Below, one piece after another: positions 8,255 to 16,570 of a stretch of 32,646 nucleotides of DNA. A program made the position numbers and the translations under genes. The notes below the pieces were generated by a model. It saw only the letters and a list, made by a program, of their open reading frames with translations. It was not told the DNA's origin and ran no database searches. How positions within the stretch are numbered: position 1 is the first letter of the stretch; the number at the start of each line of letters is the position of its first letter. This DNA is from Chloroflexota bacterium (GTDB lineage: Bacteria; Chloroflexota; Limnocylindria; P2-11E): the NCBI GenBank assembly GCA_009692785.1, contig SHYN01000008.1:1-32646 (forward strand), given 5' to 3'.

Positions 8255-9897
8255 CGCTCCTGGACCACGCGGCCGTCCGGGCGCGGATCGACCGGTGAGT
8301 GCGCCGTCACATATGCGGCGACCACGTCGACATCAAGGTCGCCGAAGAGGACGTTCGTGCCGACCGCGAACTCGCTGTGACCGTCGCCGCCCAGATGGAG
8401 GTAGTCGATGGTGGCCACGTGGTAGATCCGGGCGGGATCGATCGGCTTTCCTCCAACGGCGGCGCTCAGGACCCTTCGTCCCGGTGGATTCTCGAACCGG
8501 TACGTCCATCGCACGCCGCCAGGATGCAGCCGTCCCGCGCCGCCGGACGCCGCCTCGAGCACGTCGCGCAGGGCCGCACCGGTCAGGTCGACGTTCACGA
8601 CGGTGTTGCCAAAGGGGAGCGCATCAAAGAGCGCGCCGTAGGTCAGGGGACCGGCGAGGAGGGAGGCGCGCAGGCCCGCGCCGTTATAGAACGACACATC
8701 GGTCTCCCAGCGCTGGGAACGACCGTACTCGAGGAGCGCATCGGCCACGAGGTTGCCCAGGCCGGTGTCCGGATCGCGGCTCGCGGCGAGCGGGCTCGTA
8801 GCGCTTCCCACGACCCGCGCGGTGTAGGTCAGGGTGAGCGCGCGCTGGGCCTCGACGATCCTCGCCACCTGCGGGTCGGATCCCGCCGCGGTGCCGGCCA
8901 CCGCGATGAGCTCGTCTGCCCTCGTCACGGCGACGATCTTCCGCGCCGCGATCCGGAGATCCAGCCGGCCGAGATTGAGCGCCGCCGTGCCGGCCTGCAC
9001 GATGGTGGTCGTCCCGACGAGCCGCGCGGTGCGGAGCGCGGTGTGCGAGTGTCCACCGACGATGACGTCGATCCCGGGGACCGCGGTCGCGAGCATGACG
9101 TCAGACTCATCCCAGGCGTACCGCTGGTCGATCCCCAGGTGCGTGAGCGCCACGACGATGTCCGCCTGCTTTCGCAGTTCCGGCACCCACCTCCGCGCGG
9201 CCTCGATTGCCGATGTGAAACGGAGCCCGACGACGTTCGAGGCTTTGGTGTTCACATGGGGATACGTGAGACCAAGGACCGCCACCTTCACGATGCCGAG
9301 GTCTTTTACGATGTACGGCCGGGCGTAGGACGGGACGGCGCCCTGCGCGTCCGCGAGGTTCGCCGCCAAATACGGGAACGGCGACGCTCCAGCGCGCTTC
9401 GCGAGGTTCTCCTGCCCGTAGTCGAATTCGTGGTTCCCGATGGCCATCGCGTCATAGCGCATGAGCGCCATGACGCCCGCCATCGCCTCGCCCTTGCTCA
9501 CGGCGGAGGCGAAGGTGCCCTCCCACGCGTCTCCCGCGTCGATCAGCAGCGTCCGCTCCGGCCCGCGGGCACGGTACGCCGCAGCGAGGCCGGCGAGACC
9601 GGCCATCCCGCCCTGCTGGAACGACCCGTTGCCGCCGCGCACGGTCTCCGCCTCGAGGTGCCCATGCAGATCGTTCGTGTGCAGGATCTGGATCTCGTCC
9701 GCGGCGAGCGCTGGGCGGGTGGCGACCGATCCCACGGCGGGCGCGGCCGCCGCGAACGGTGTACCTCCGGCTCCAGGAACGACCGCGTCGGGGCCACAGG
9801 CTCCGAGGAGGAGCGCAGCGGCAAGGAGCGCACGCACCGGGGACCCTGGACGCTCGCTACGCGCCGGCGACCTCTGCCGCACGGTACTGGAGCTCAT
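8251..9897 (-). CDS. 5'-nucleotidase / metallophosphatase (UshA-like), predicted lipoprotein
   Basis: Lipobox LLLGAC; ILHTNDLHGHLE, LIDAGDAWEGT, IGNHEFDYG, GGHSHT; 5'-nucleotidase C-terminal domain. A GTG start at 9837 is an alternative that would avoid overlap with the ABC gene. Confidence 0.93.
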   Translation of the reverse strand: MSSSTVRQRSPARSERPGSPVRALLAAALLLGACGPDAVVPGAGGTPFAAAAPAVGSVATRPALAADEIQILHTNDLHGHLEAETVRGGNGSFQQGGMAGLAGLAAAYRARGPERTLLIDAGDAWEGTFASAVSKGEAMAGVMALMRYDAMAIGNHEFDYGQENLAKRAGASPFPYLAANLADAQGAVPSYARPYIVKDLGIVKVAVLGLTYPHVNTKASNVVGLRFTSAIEAARRWVPELRKQADIVVALTHLGIDQRYAWDESDVMLATAVPGIDVIVGGHSHTALRTARLVGTTTIVQAGTAALNLGRLDLRIAARKIVAVTRADELIAVAGTAAGSDPQVARIVEAQRALTLTYTARVVGSATSPLAASRDPDTGLGNLVADALLEYGRSQRWETDVSFYNGAGLRASLLAGPLTYGALFDALPFGNTVVNVDLTGAALRDVLEAASGGAGRLHPGGVRWTYRFENPPGRRVLSAAVGGKPIDPARIYHVATIDYLHLGGDGHSEFAVGTNVLFGDLDVDVVAAYVTAHSPVDPRPDGRVVQER

Positions 9898-11722
9898 AGA
9901 GGCGATGGTAGACGCCGCGCTCCGCGAGGAGCTCGCGGTGCGTGCCCGCCTCCGCGACGCGGCCTTTGTGCAGGACGATGATCCGATCGACGTTCTGGAT
10001 CGTCGACAGACGGTGCGCGATGATGATCGAGGTCCTTCCGATCATCAGCTTGGCGAGGGCGTCCTGGATCAGACGCTCGGTCTCGGTGTCGACCGAGGAG
10101 GTCGCCTCGTCGAGCACGAGAAGGATCTCAGGGTTGAAGGCGATGGCCCGCGCGAACGCGAGGAGCTGCTTCTGGCCGACCGACAGCGTCGAGCCTCGCT
10201 CGGTGACCGGCGTGTCGTAGCCCTGCGGGAGCTTCTGGATGAAGGCCTCGGCGTTGACGAATCGCGCGGCGGCGCGCACGCGCTCGTCGTCGATCCCCGG
10301 GTCGCCGAGCCGGATGTTCGACGCGATGGTGCCCGCGAAGATGAACGGGTCCTGGAGCACCACCCCCACGTGCCTCCGGACATCCGCCTGCAGCATGTCG
10401 CGGAGGTCCACCCCGTCGAGTCGGATCGTTCCGCGCTGTACGTCGTAGAAGCGTGAGATGAGGCTGATGATCGAGGTCTTTCCCGCCCCGGTCGCGCCCA
10501 CGATCGCGACGCTCTCTCCCGCGCCGATCCTCATGTCGACGTCTCGCAGCACCCAGTCCGGACCGCCGCGCCCATCCGCCGCCGCCTCTGTGGGCGCATC
10601 CGCGCGGCCGGAGTTGTAGGCGAACCAGACATGGTCGAAGGCGATCTCGCCTCTCACGTGCTCGAGATGCACGGGGTGCGCAGGCTCCTTGATTGTCGCG
10701 GCGGTGTCCATCAATCGGAAGATGCGCTCCGAAGACGCCATCGCGGCCTGGAGAATGTTGTATTTCTCGGCGAGGTCCTGGATCGGGAAGAAAAATCGGT
10801 CGACGAGCTGCCAGAAGGCGAGGAGCGTACCCAGGGTCAGCTCACCGTTCTGGATCAGCAGCGCACCAATGCCGAACAGCAGGGCGCTCGTCACCTGGCG
10901 GGTCAGGGTGATCGAGGGATGGAATGCGGACATCACCCTGATCTGACCGCGATTCGCGACGAGAAGGTCACGATTCAGGTCATCGAACTGCCGGAACGCA
11001 GCACGCTCGCGCGCGAAGAGCTGCACCACGGACATGCCGGTGATGTTCTCGTTGAGGTAGGCGTTGATCCGCGCGAGGCGGATGCGGATGGCCCGAAAGG
11101 ACTCGCGCATGACCCGGCGGAAGTAGCCGGTGAGGAGCACGACGATTGGCATCGAGACGAAGGTGACGAGCGTGAGCCTCCAATCGAGCAGGGCCATCGC
11201 GCCGGCCACGACGACGAGCATGAACAGGTCGCTGATGATCGACACGACCCCCCGCTGCACCATGTCGATGAGCGCATCGATGTCGTTCGTCAGCCTCGTC
11301 ATGAGCCTTCCGACCGGATTGCGATCGAAGAACGTCAGGGAAAGCCACTCGACATGCCGGAAGAGCGCCACCCGCAGGTCGTACATCGCACGCTGCCCGA
11401 CGTAGGCGGTGAGAACGTTCTGGCCATAGCGGATCGCGGCGGTCCCGAGGAGTACGCCGACGTAGAGGAGGCCGAGCGGCAGGAGCCGAGAGATGCCCTC
11501 CTCGACCCCGATCCTCCGAGCGACGGCCGGCCCGATCGATTCGTCGATGATGAACTTCTGGAGCAGGGCCGGAGCGATCTGGGCGAACGACATGCCGACG
11601 ATCAGGGCGACCGACAGCGCGAGAAGGCCGCGGTACGGGCCAAGGTAGCTGGAGAGGCGACGCATGAGCTTGGCGTCGTAGGCCTTGCCCAGCACCTCGT
11701 CCTCGTGGAAGTAGCCCGCCAT
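9857..11722 (-). CDS. ABC exporter subunit (TM288-like half of heterodimer; catalytic Glu present, signature LSVGQ)
   Basis: ABC membrane domain plus NBD: GATGAGKTS Walker A, LSVGQKQLLAFARAI, LVLDEATSSVDTETE, AHRLSTIQ. Confidence 0.96.
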   Translation of the reverse strand: MAGYFHEDEVLGKAYDAKLMRRLSSYLGPYRGLLALSVALIVGMSFAQIAPALLQKFIIDESIGPAVARRIGVEEGISRLLPLGLLYVGVLLGTAAIRYGQNVLTAYVGQRAMYDLRVALFRHVEWLSLTFFDRNPVGRLMTRLTNDIDALIDMVQRGVVSIISDLFMLVVVAGAMALLDWRLTLVTFVSMPIVVLLTGYFRRVMRESFRAIRIRLARINAYLNENITGMSVVQLFARERAAFRQFDDLNRDLLVANRGQIRVMSAFHPSITLTRQVTSALLFGIGALLIQNGELTLGTLLAFWQLVDRFFFPIQDLAEKYNILQAAMASSERIFRLMDTAATIKEPAHPVHLEHVRGEIAFDHVWFAYNSGRADAPTEAAADGRGGPDWVLRDVDMRIGAGESVAIVGATGAGKTSIISLISRFYDVQRGTIRLDGVDLRDMLQADVRRHVGVVLQDPFIFAGTIASNIRLGDPGIDDERVRAAARFVNAEAFIQKLPQGYDTPVTERGSTLSVGQKQLLAFARAIAFNPEILLVLDEATSSVDTETERLIQDALAKLMIGRTSIIIAHRLSTIQNVDRIIVLHKGRVAEAGTHRELLAERGVYHRLYELQYRAAEVAGA

Positions 11723-13572
11723 CAGGGCTGCCCATCTTCGCTCAGGCCGGCGCGGCGACCACCGAGTCGCGGCGGCTCAACGGCCAGCGCGGGATCCTCG
11801 GACCGGACCCGCCGCTCGTGCTCCACCTGCTCCTCGTCCACCTGGAGCTCCTCCTCGACGAGCTGGCGCCGATACATCCGGGCATAGAGGCCTCCCTGCT
11901 CGAGGAGCGTGCGGTGGTCACCACGCTCGGCGATGCGTCCGTCGTCAAGGACGAGGATCAGGTCTGCATCCTTCACGGTCGAGATCCGATGCGCGACGAT
12001 GATGCTCGTCCGCTCGCTCATGACGCCGCGAAGCCGCCGCAGGATCTCCGCCTCGGTATAGGTGTCCACGGCGGAGAGCGCGTCGTCCAGGATCAGGACC
12101 CGCGGATCCTTGGCGACGGCGCGCGCGATCGCGGCGCGCTGCTTCTGCCCTCCGGACAGCGTCACGCCCCGCTCGCCGATCATCGTCTCGTACTTCGCCG
12201 GAAAGTCCGCGACGTCCTTGTTCAGCTGCGAGACGTCGCCCGCCCATTCGAGCTGCGAAGGAGTGAGCGCCCGCTCCGCGCCGAAACCCACGTTCTCCCG
12301 GAGCGGCACCGAGAACAGAAAGGTCTCCTGGGGCACATACCCGATAGCTCGGCGGAGCATCTCGAGCGGAAAGCGCCTGACACTCACGCCGTCAAGGAGC
12401 ACCTCACCCTGCTGCGCGTCGAAGAGCCGAGGGATGAGGTTCACGAGCGAGCTCTTCCCCGCTCCGGTGTGGCCGACGATCGCCAGCGAGCTGCCCGCGG
12501 GAACCCTGAACGAGACGTCACGCAGCACGACCGTCGGCCCGTAGGCAAAGGTAACCCCCCGGAACTCCACCTCACCGCGGATCGGACCGGCGACCGGATC
12601 GGCCGGCTCCGCGATCTCGGGAACCGCGTCGTACAGCTCCTGCAGCCGCCGCAGCGAGGCCCAGCCCTGCTGGATGAGATTCGTGACCTCACCGAGCATG
12701 ATCATCGGCATCGAGAGCAGCTGGAGGTAGGCAACGAACTGCACGAGCTGGCCCAGAGTCAGGTCACCGCGGATCGCATCCTGGCCCCCAACCCAGAGCG
12801 CTGAGAGCACCGCGAGGCCGATGAGAAAGCTCATCGCCGGCCAGATCAGCCCATCGACGCGCGCCAGCTGCACCGCACGAGCGGCGTACTCGTCGGTCGC
12901 TCGCGCGAAGCGCGCGATCTCGGGCTCCTCCTGGGAGAACGCCTTGACCACGCGAATGCCGGAAAAGTTCTCCTGCGCCCTGGTCGACAGCTCCGCGAAC
13001 TGCTCCTGGAGCCTCTCGAAGAGAACATGCACACGACGGCCGATGCTCCAGAACGCGAGCGATACCAGAGGCATGATGACGAGAGCGATGAGCGTGAGGT
13101 GGACCGATACGGCAAGCATCGACACGAGGCTGAAGACGAAGATCACCGCAGTCATCACCACCGCTTGTACGCCAAAGCCCATCATCTGGCGGACCGCGCC
13201 CAGGTCGTTGATCATCCGCGCCATGATGTCGCCGGTTCGTTGGTGCTGGAAGTAGGCGAGGTGCATGCGCTGGAGATGGGCGAACAGATCGTTGCGCATG
13301 GTGTATTCGACCTCGCGGGAGACGTTCAGAACGCTGTAGCGCCCGATCACCCGCAGGAGTGACTCGACGACGGTCGCGGCCACGATCCCCACCGCGAGCG
13401 CCCCAACGGCCGCGAACGCGCTCGGTCGGCCCAGCTCGTCGAAGATCGCGCCCACCAGGCGCGGCGGGATCACCGCAAAGAACGCGGCGGCTGACAGCGC
13501 GAGCGCGCCCTGGGCGAGTTGCCGCCGATGCTGCCCCATGTGATGCAGGAAGGTGTCGCGAGGTCGAGCCAC
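11722..13572 (-). CDS. ABC exporter subunit (TM287-like half of heterodimer; Asp at catalytic Glu position)
   Basis: GHTGAGKSS Walker A, LSGGQKQRAAIARA, LILDDALSAVDT Walker B, AHRISTVK. TGATG overlap with the next gene. Confidence 0.96.
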   Translation of the reverse strand: MARPRDTFLHHMGQHRRQLAQGALALSAAAFFAVIPPRLVGAIFDELGRPSAFAAVGALAVGIVAATVVESLLRVIGRYSVLNVSREVEYTMRNDLFAHLQRMHLAYFQHQRTGDIMARMINDLGAVRQMMGFGVQAVVMTAVIFVFSLVSMLAVSVHLTLIALVIMPLVSLAFWSIGRRVHVLFERLQEQFAELSTRAQENFSGIRVVKAFSQEEPEIARFARATDEYAARAVQLARVDGLIWPAMSFLIGLAVLSALWVGGQDAIRGDLTLGQLVQFVAYLQLLSMPMIMLGEVTNLIQQGWASLRRLQELYDAVPEIAEPADPVAGPIRGEVEFRGVTFAYGPTVVLRDVSFRVPAGSSLAIVGHTGAGKSSLVNLIPRLFDAQQGEVLLDGVSVRRFPLEMLRRAIGYVPQETFLFSVPLRENVGFGAERALTPSQLEWAGDVSQLNKDVADFPAKYETMIGERGVTLSGGQKQRAAIARAVAKDPRVLILDDALSAVDTYTEAEILRRLRGVMSERTSIIVAHRISTVKDADLILVLDDGRIAERGDHRTLLEQGGLYARMYRRQLVEEELQVDEEQVEHERRVRSEDPALAVEPPRLGGRRAGLSEDGQP

Positions 13573-13597
13573 GTGAGGACGATTCTAGGCGACGGTC

Positions 13598-13611
13598 ACC
13601 CTCGCGAGGGT
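13598..13611. promoter_or_regulatory. 14-bp perfect palindrome ACCCTCGCGAGGGT at the MFS/ABC junction, possible operator
   Basis: Self-complementary sequence starting at the MFS stop codon and lying upstream of a TAGAAT -10-like hexamer (minus strand) before the ABC start at 13572. Confidence 0.3.
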
Positions 13612-14948
13612 CACACCTGCGCGGGCGCCGCGGCTGCACGGCGGATGCGCCCCCCGCCGATCCAGGCACCCCACACGATGGCGCTACCGCCGAGAAAGAC
13701 CGGTGCGACACCCCACGCGTCCGCCACCGGCCCGACGAGGATGAGCGGCAGGAACGAGAACACCGAGACCAGACTGTTCAGCACACCGAAGACCCGACCG
13801 CGAAGGTCCTCACGCAGGTCCTCCTGAAGCATCGTGATCGCGGGGACGATGATCCAGGCATAGGTCATGCCGAACACGAACATGACCGCACCGACGACGG
13901 CGACGAAGAACGGAAAGGCCTCGCCGAGCTCGGCCGTCGCCGTCCGCCGGAAGACCTCGGCGAACGGGCGCGCGAGCGCAAGCGCCACGAGCGCGCCGCC
14001 GAGCACCACAAGCGCGACACCGATCGCGTTCGCCCGCGAGACCCGGGCCCCCAGAAGATTGAGGAGGACAAGGCCGGCGATGACCCCGAGCCCGGCCGGC
14101 GCGACGAGGTAGATGACATCGCGCTCACCAAGTCCCAGAACCTCGCGGACGAAGCCCGGCGCCAGCGCGCCTGCGACCGCAACCAGCGTGTTCGCGATGC
14201 TGATGTAGATGAGGGACCAGACGAGAAGCGGCGTCGAACGAAGGAAGCGGAATACCGTCCAGACCTCATGCAGCCCGCGACCTGTCTCCTTCACCGCGAG
14301 CCCGGCAGCGGCCCGCCCGAGCGAATGATCGACCGCCACCTCGCCGGTCCCCGCCACGTCGCCGGTCCCGGGGAGCGTGACGCAGAGGACCCCGGCCCCC
14401 GCGAACATCGCGGCCAGCATGACGAACAGGACGTCGAAGCCAAAGAACTTGATGACCACGGGAGCGAGCAGCACGAACCCCGCGAGGAACGCGCCGTTAA
14501 AGGTGAAGGTGAAGAGCGAGTTCGCGACGAGCAGGTCCTTCTTGCGAACGATCGTGGGAAGCATCGCGGCCTCGGCGGGGACGAAGAACACCGTGATCGT
14601 CGCGACGAGCACGTTGACGACGTACGCCGCGGCAACGTCCTGCTGCAGGATGAGAAAGACCCCGACCGCGACAGCCCGGAGACCGTTCGTGACGACGAGC
14701 ATGTGCTTCCTGTCGCTGCGGTCAACGAGGACCCCCGCGAACACACCAAAGAGCACCGCCGGGATGACCGACAGGAGGATGAGCAGCGACGAGGACACGT
14801 TCGAGTGCGTCCGCTCGGCCACGAGCACGATGAGGGCGAATGTCGTCGCGTTCGCGGCGACCTGCGAGAGGATCTGGGCGAACCAGATCGCGAGGAACGC
14901 ACGGTTGCGCAGGGGGCCGCGCTCCGCGGCGACCATGAGATCGGCCAC
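13611..14948 (-). CDS. MFS transporter (MFS_3 / EntS-like)
   Basis: 12-TM hydrophobic profile; RNRAFLAIWFAQILSQVAANATTFALIVLVAERTHSNVSSSLLILLSVIPAVLFGVFAGVLVDRSDRK. Confidence 0.92.
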   Translation of the reverse strand: MADLMVAAERGPLRNRAFLAIWFAQILSQVAANATTFALIVLVAERTHSNVSSSLLILLSVIPAVLFGVFAGVLVDRSDRKHMLVVTNGLRAVAVGVFLILQQDVAAAYVVNVLVATITVFFVPAEAAMLPTIVRKKDLLVANSLFTFTFNGAFLAGFVLLAPVVIKFFGFDVLFVMLAAMFAGAGVLCVTLPGTGDVAGTGEVAVDHSLGRAAAGLAVKETGRGLHEVWTVFRFLRSTPLLVWSLIYISIANTLVAVAGALAPGFVREVLGLGERDVIYLVAPAGLGVIAGLVLLNLLGARVSRANAIGVALVVLGGALVALALARPFAEVFRRTATAELGEAFPFFVAVVGAVMFVFGMTYAWIIVPAITMLQEDLREDLRGRVFGVLNSLVSVFSFLPLILVGPVADAWGVAPVFLGGSAIVWGAWIGGGRIRRAAAAPAQV

Positions 14949-14951
14949 GCG

Positions 14952-15173
14952 CTACGCTCGCGCGACCGGCGCGAGCGGCCCCCGTGCCACGAAAAGTGCG
15001 ATGTCACGCTCGACCTCCGCGCGCGGCAGAAGGACCCGCCGCTGACAGGAGGCGCAGCGCAGCCCGATATCGGCGCCGAGCCGCACGACGCGCCAGTCAG
15101 AACCGCCGCAGGGGTGGCGCTTTCTGAGCGTCACGACGTCATCGAGAAACAGGGGCAGCGGCGGCCTAGTCAT
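14952..15173 (-). CDS. DUF951 domain-containing protein
   Basis: Small protein; VVTLRKRHPCGGSDWRVVRLGADIGLRCASCQRRVLLPRAEVERD matches my recall of the DUF951 signature. Confidence 0.88.
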   Translation of the reverse strand: MTRPPLPLFLDDVVTLRKRHPCGGSDWRVVRLGADIGLRCASCQRRVLLPRAEVERDIALFVARGPLAPVARA

Positions 15174-15194
15174 GAAGGTCCGAGTGTATGGGCG

Positions 15195-15851
15195 TCAGGG
15201 CAGCGGGCGCGTGAGCGCCGGAAGCTCCAGGGCGCTCTCGCTCGTGGCGCCGAACCGCGTCCGCGGGTAGAACAGGCCGAATTGAGCGAGGATGCCCCCG
15301 GTCCGGGTCAGCGCGACCCGGATGACCTCGGGCGCGCCGAGAGCCCGCACCGCGAGCGGACCGGCCACCGGCGCTCCATCCACCGTGAGCACGCGGTCGA
15401 TGCCGGTGCCGAACCAGGTCCGCGGCCCGACCCGGATCCGATTCACGTCAACGGCTTCCGCCCCGGCGTTCCGCAGCTCGTTCACAAGGTCGGCCAGCGC
15501 GCGCTCATCGAACGCTCCATCCACGACCACCGTCACGCCCGGCCCACGCGCGGGCCCCTCGGCGGCGAAGATCCTGAGCGCCGTGAGCTGGCGCTCGGCC
15601 TCGGCGAGCGACCCCCGGCCGCTCTGTGCGGCCTCCTGCGCGAGCTCGACCCGGACCCGGAGGTCGAAGATCTCATCGCGCAGTGCCGTATTGCGCTCCG
15701 CGAGGTTCGCGATGACCGTGGTCAGCGAGGCTGGGGTCTCAAGCTGGAGGCCGCGGGAGAATGCCTGCTGCGAGCCGAAATGCGTCGCGACGAGCACGCC
15801 GAGCAGCAGGGCGACCGCCGCCGCCGCGATCCCGCCTGGGGACCTCGTCAC
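15195..15851 (-). CDS. DUF881 family protein
   Basis: N-terminal TM and coiled coil, then GPGVTVVVDG...ALADLVNELRNAGAEAVDVNRIRV. GTGA overlap with the upstream gene. Confidence 0.85.
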   Translation of the reverse strand: MTRSPGGIAAAAVALLLGVLVATHFGSQQAFSRGLQLETPASLTTVIANLAERNTALRDEIFDLRVRVELAQEAAQSGRGSLAEAERQLTALRIFAAEGPARGPGVTVVVDGAFDERALADLVNELRNAGAEAVDVNRIRVGPRTWFGTGIDRVLTVDGAPVAGPLAVRALGAPEVIRVALTRTGGILAQFGLFYPRTRFGATSESALELPALTRPLP

Positions 15852-16567
15852 CGCGGCGTGGCCTGTTTCACGGTCAGCGCACCGCTGTACTCGGGCACGC
15901 GCAGCGCGGACGCACGGGTCACCCGCAGCCCGAGCCCGAACATATCCCGGCGCTGCTTGATGTCCCGGAGCTGCGCGGGATCCTCGAACGCGGCGAGGAG
16001 CGCGGCGGGATCGCCGATGATGGCGACCTGAAACGGAGGCGACATGAGCGTGCCGTTCACCGTGATCGTCGAGCCGATGCAGTAGACACTCGAGGTTCCG
16101 ACGATCCGTTCGTCGTTCACCGCCACGGCCGTCGCCCCGCCACGCCACGCGGTGTTCACGATGTCCGTGACGTCGGTCGAGTGGCAGACGGCCTTCTCGA
16201 GGTCCTTGGCCGCCACCGGCCCGCGACCGTCATCCAGCAAGACCATGATGCCGTCACCGCTGCGCGGGGTGAGGCCGCCCCGTTGCTTGAGGGCACCGAT
16301 CCGTGCCTCCAGGTCACGGCCGGTGCCGCTCTGGCTCGCCGCGCTCGCCTGGATCTGATCCACCCGCGCTCGCAGCTCGGCGAGCTGCGCCTTAAGAACG
16401 CCCTGCTCGCGCTGAAGGGCGTTCGCCGCCTCCAGGAGCGGCGCGTTGTAGCGGACGGAGACCTCGCTGCGCTCCTGCTGGCCGCGCCACTGCGCCGCCA
16501 CGAGCAGCCCGAGCACGAGCGCGGGCAGGAGCAACACGGCGCCTCGCGCCGCGCGCTCTCTCCGCAT
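15848..16567 (-). CDS. DUF881 family protein
   Basis: N-terminal TM and coiled coil, GDGIMVLLDDG, TDIVNTAWRGGATAVAVNDERIVGTSSVYCIGSTITVNGTLMSPPFQVAIIG. Confidence 0.9.
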   Translation of the reverse strand: MRRERAARGAVLLLPALVLGLLVAAQWRGQQERSEVSVRYNAPLLEAANALQREQGVLKAQLAELRARVDQIQASAASQSGTGRDLEARIGALKQRGGLTPRSGDGIMVLLDDGRGPVAAKDLEKAVCHSTDVTDIVNTAWRGGATAVAVNDERIVGTSSVYCIGSTITVNGTLMSPPFQVAIIGDPAALLAAFEDPAQLRDIKQRRDMFGLGLRVTRASALRVPEYSGALTVKQATPR

Positions 16568-16570
16568 GCG

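Noticed and set aside
13359-16031. 890-aa + strand ORF antisense to the MFS/DUF951/DUF881 genes
   Set aside because: Low-complexity Arg/Glu/Asp/His-rich translation typical of high-GC antisense frames; the minus strand encodes recognisable families across the whole interval.
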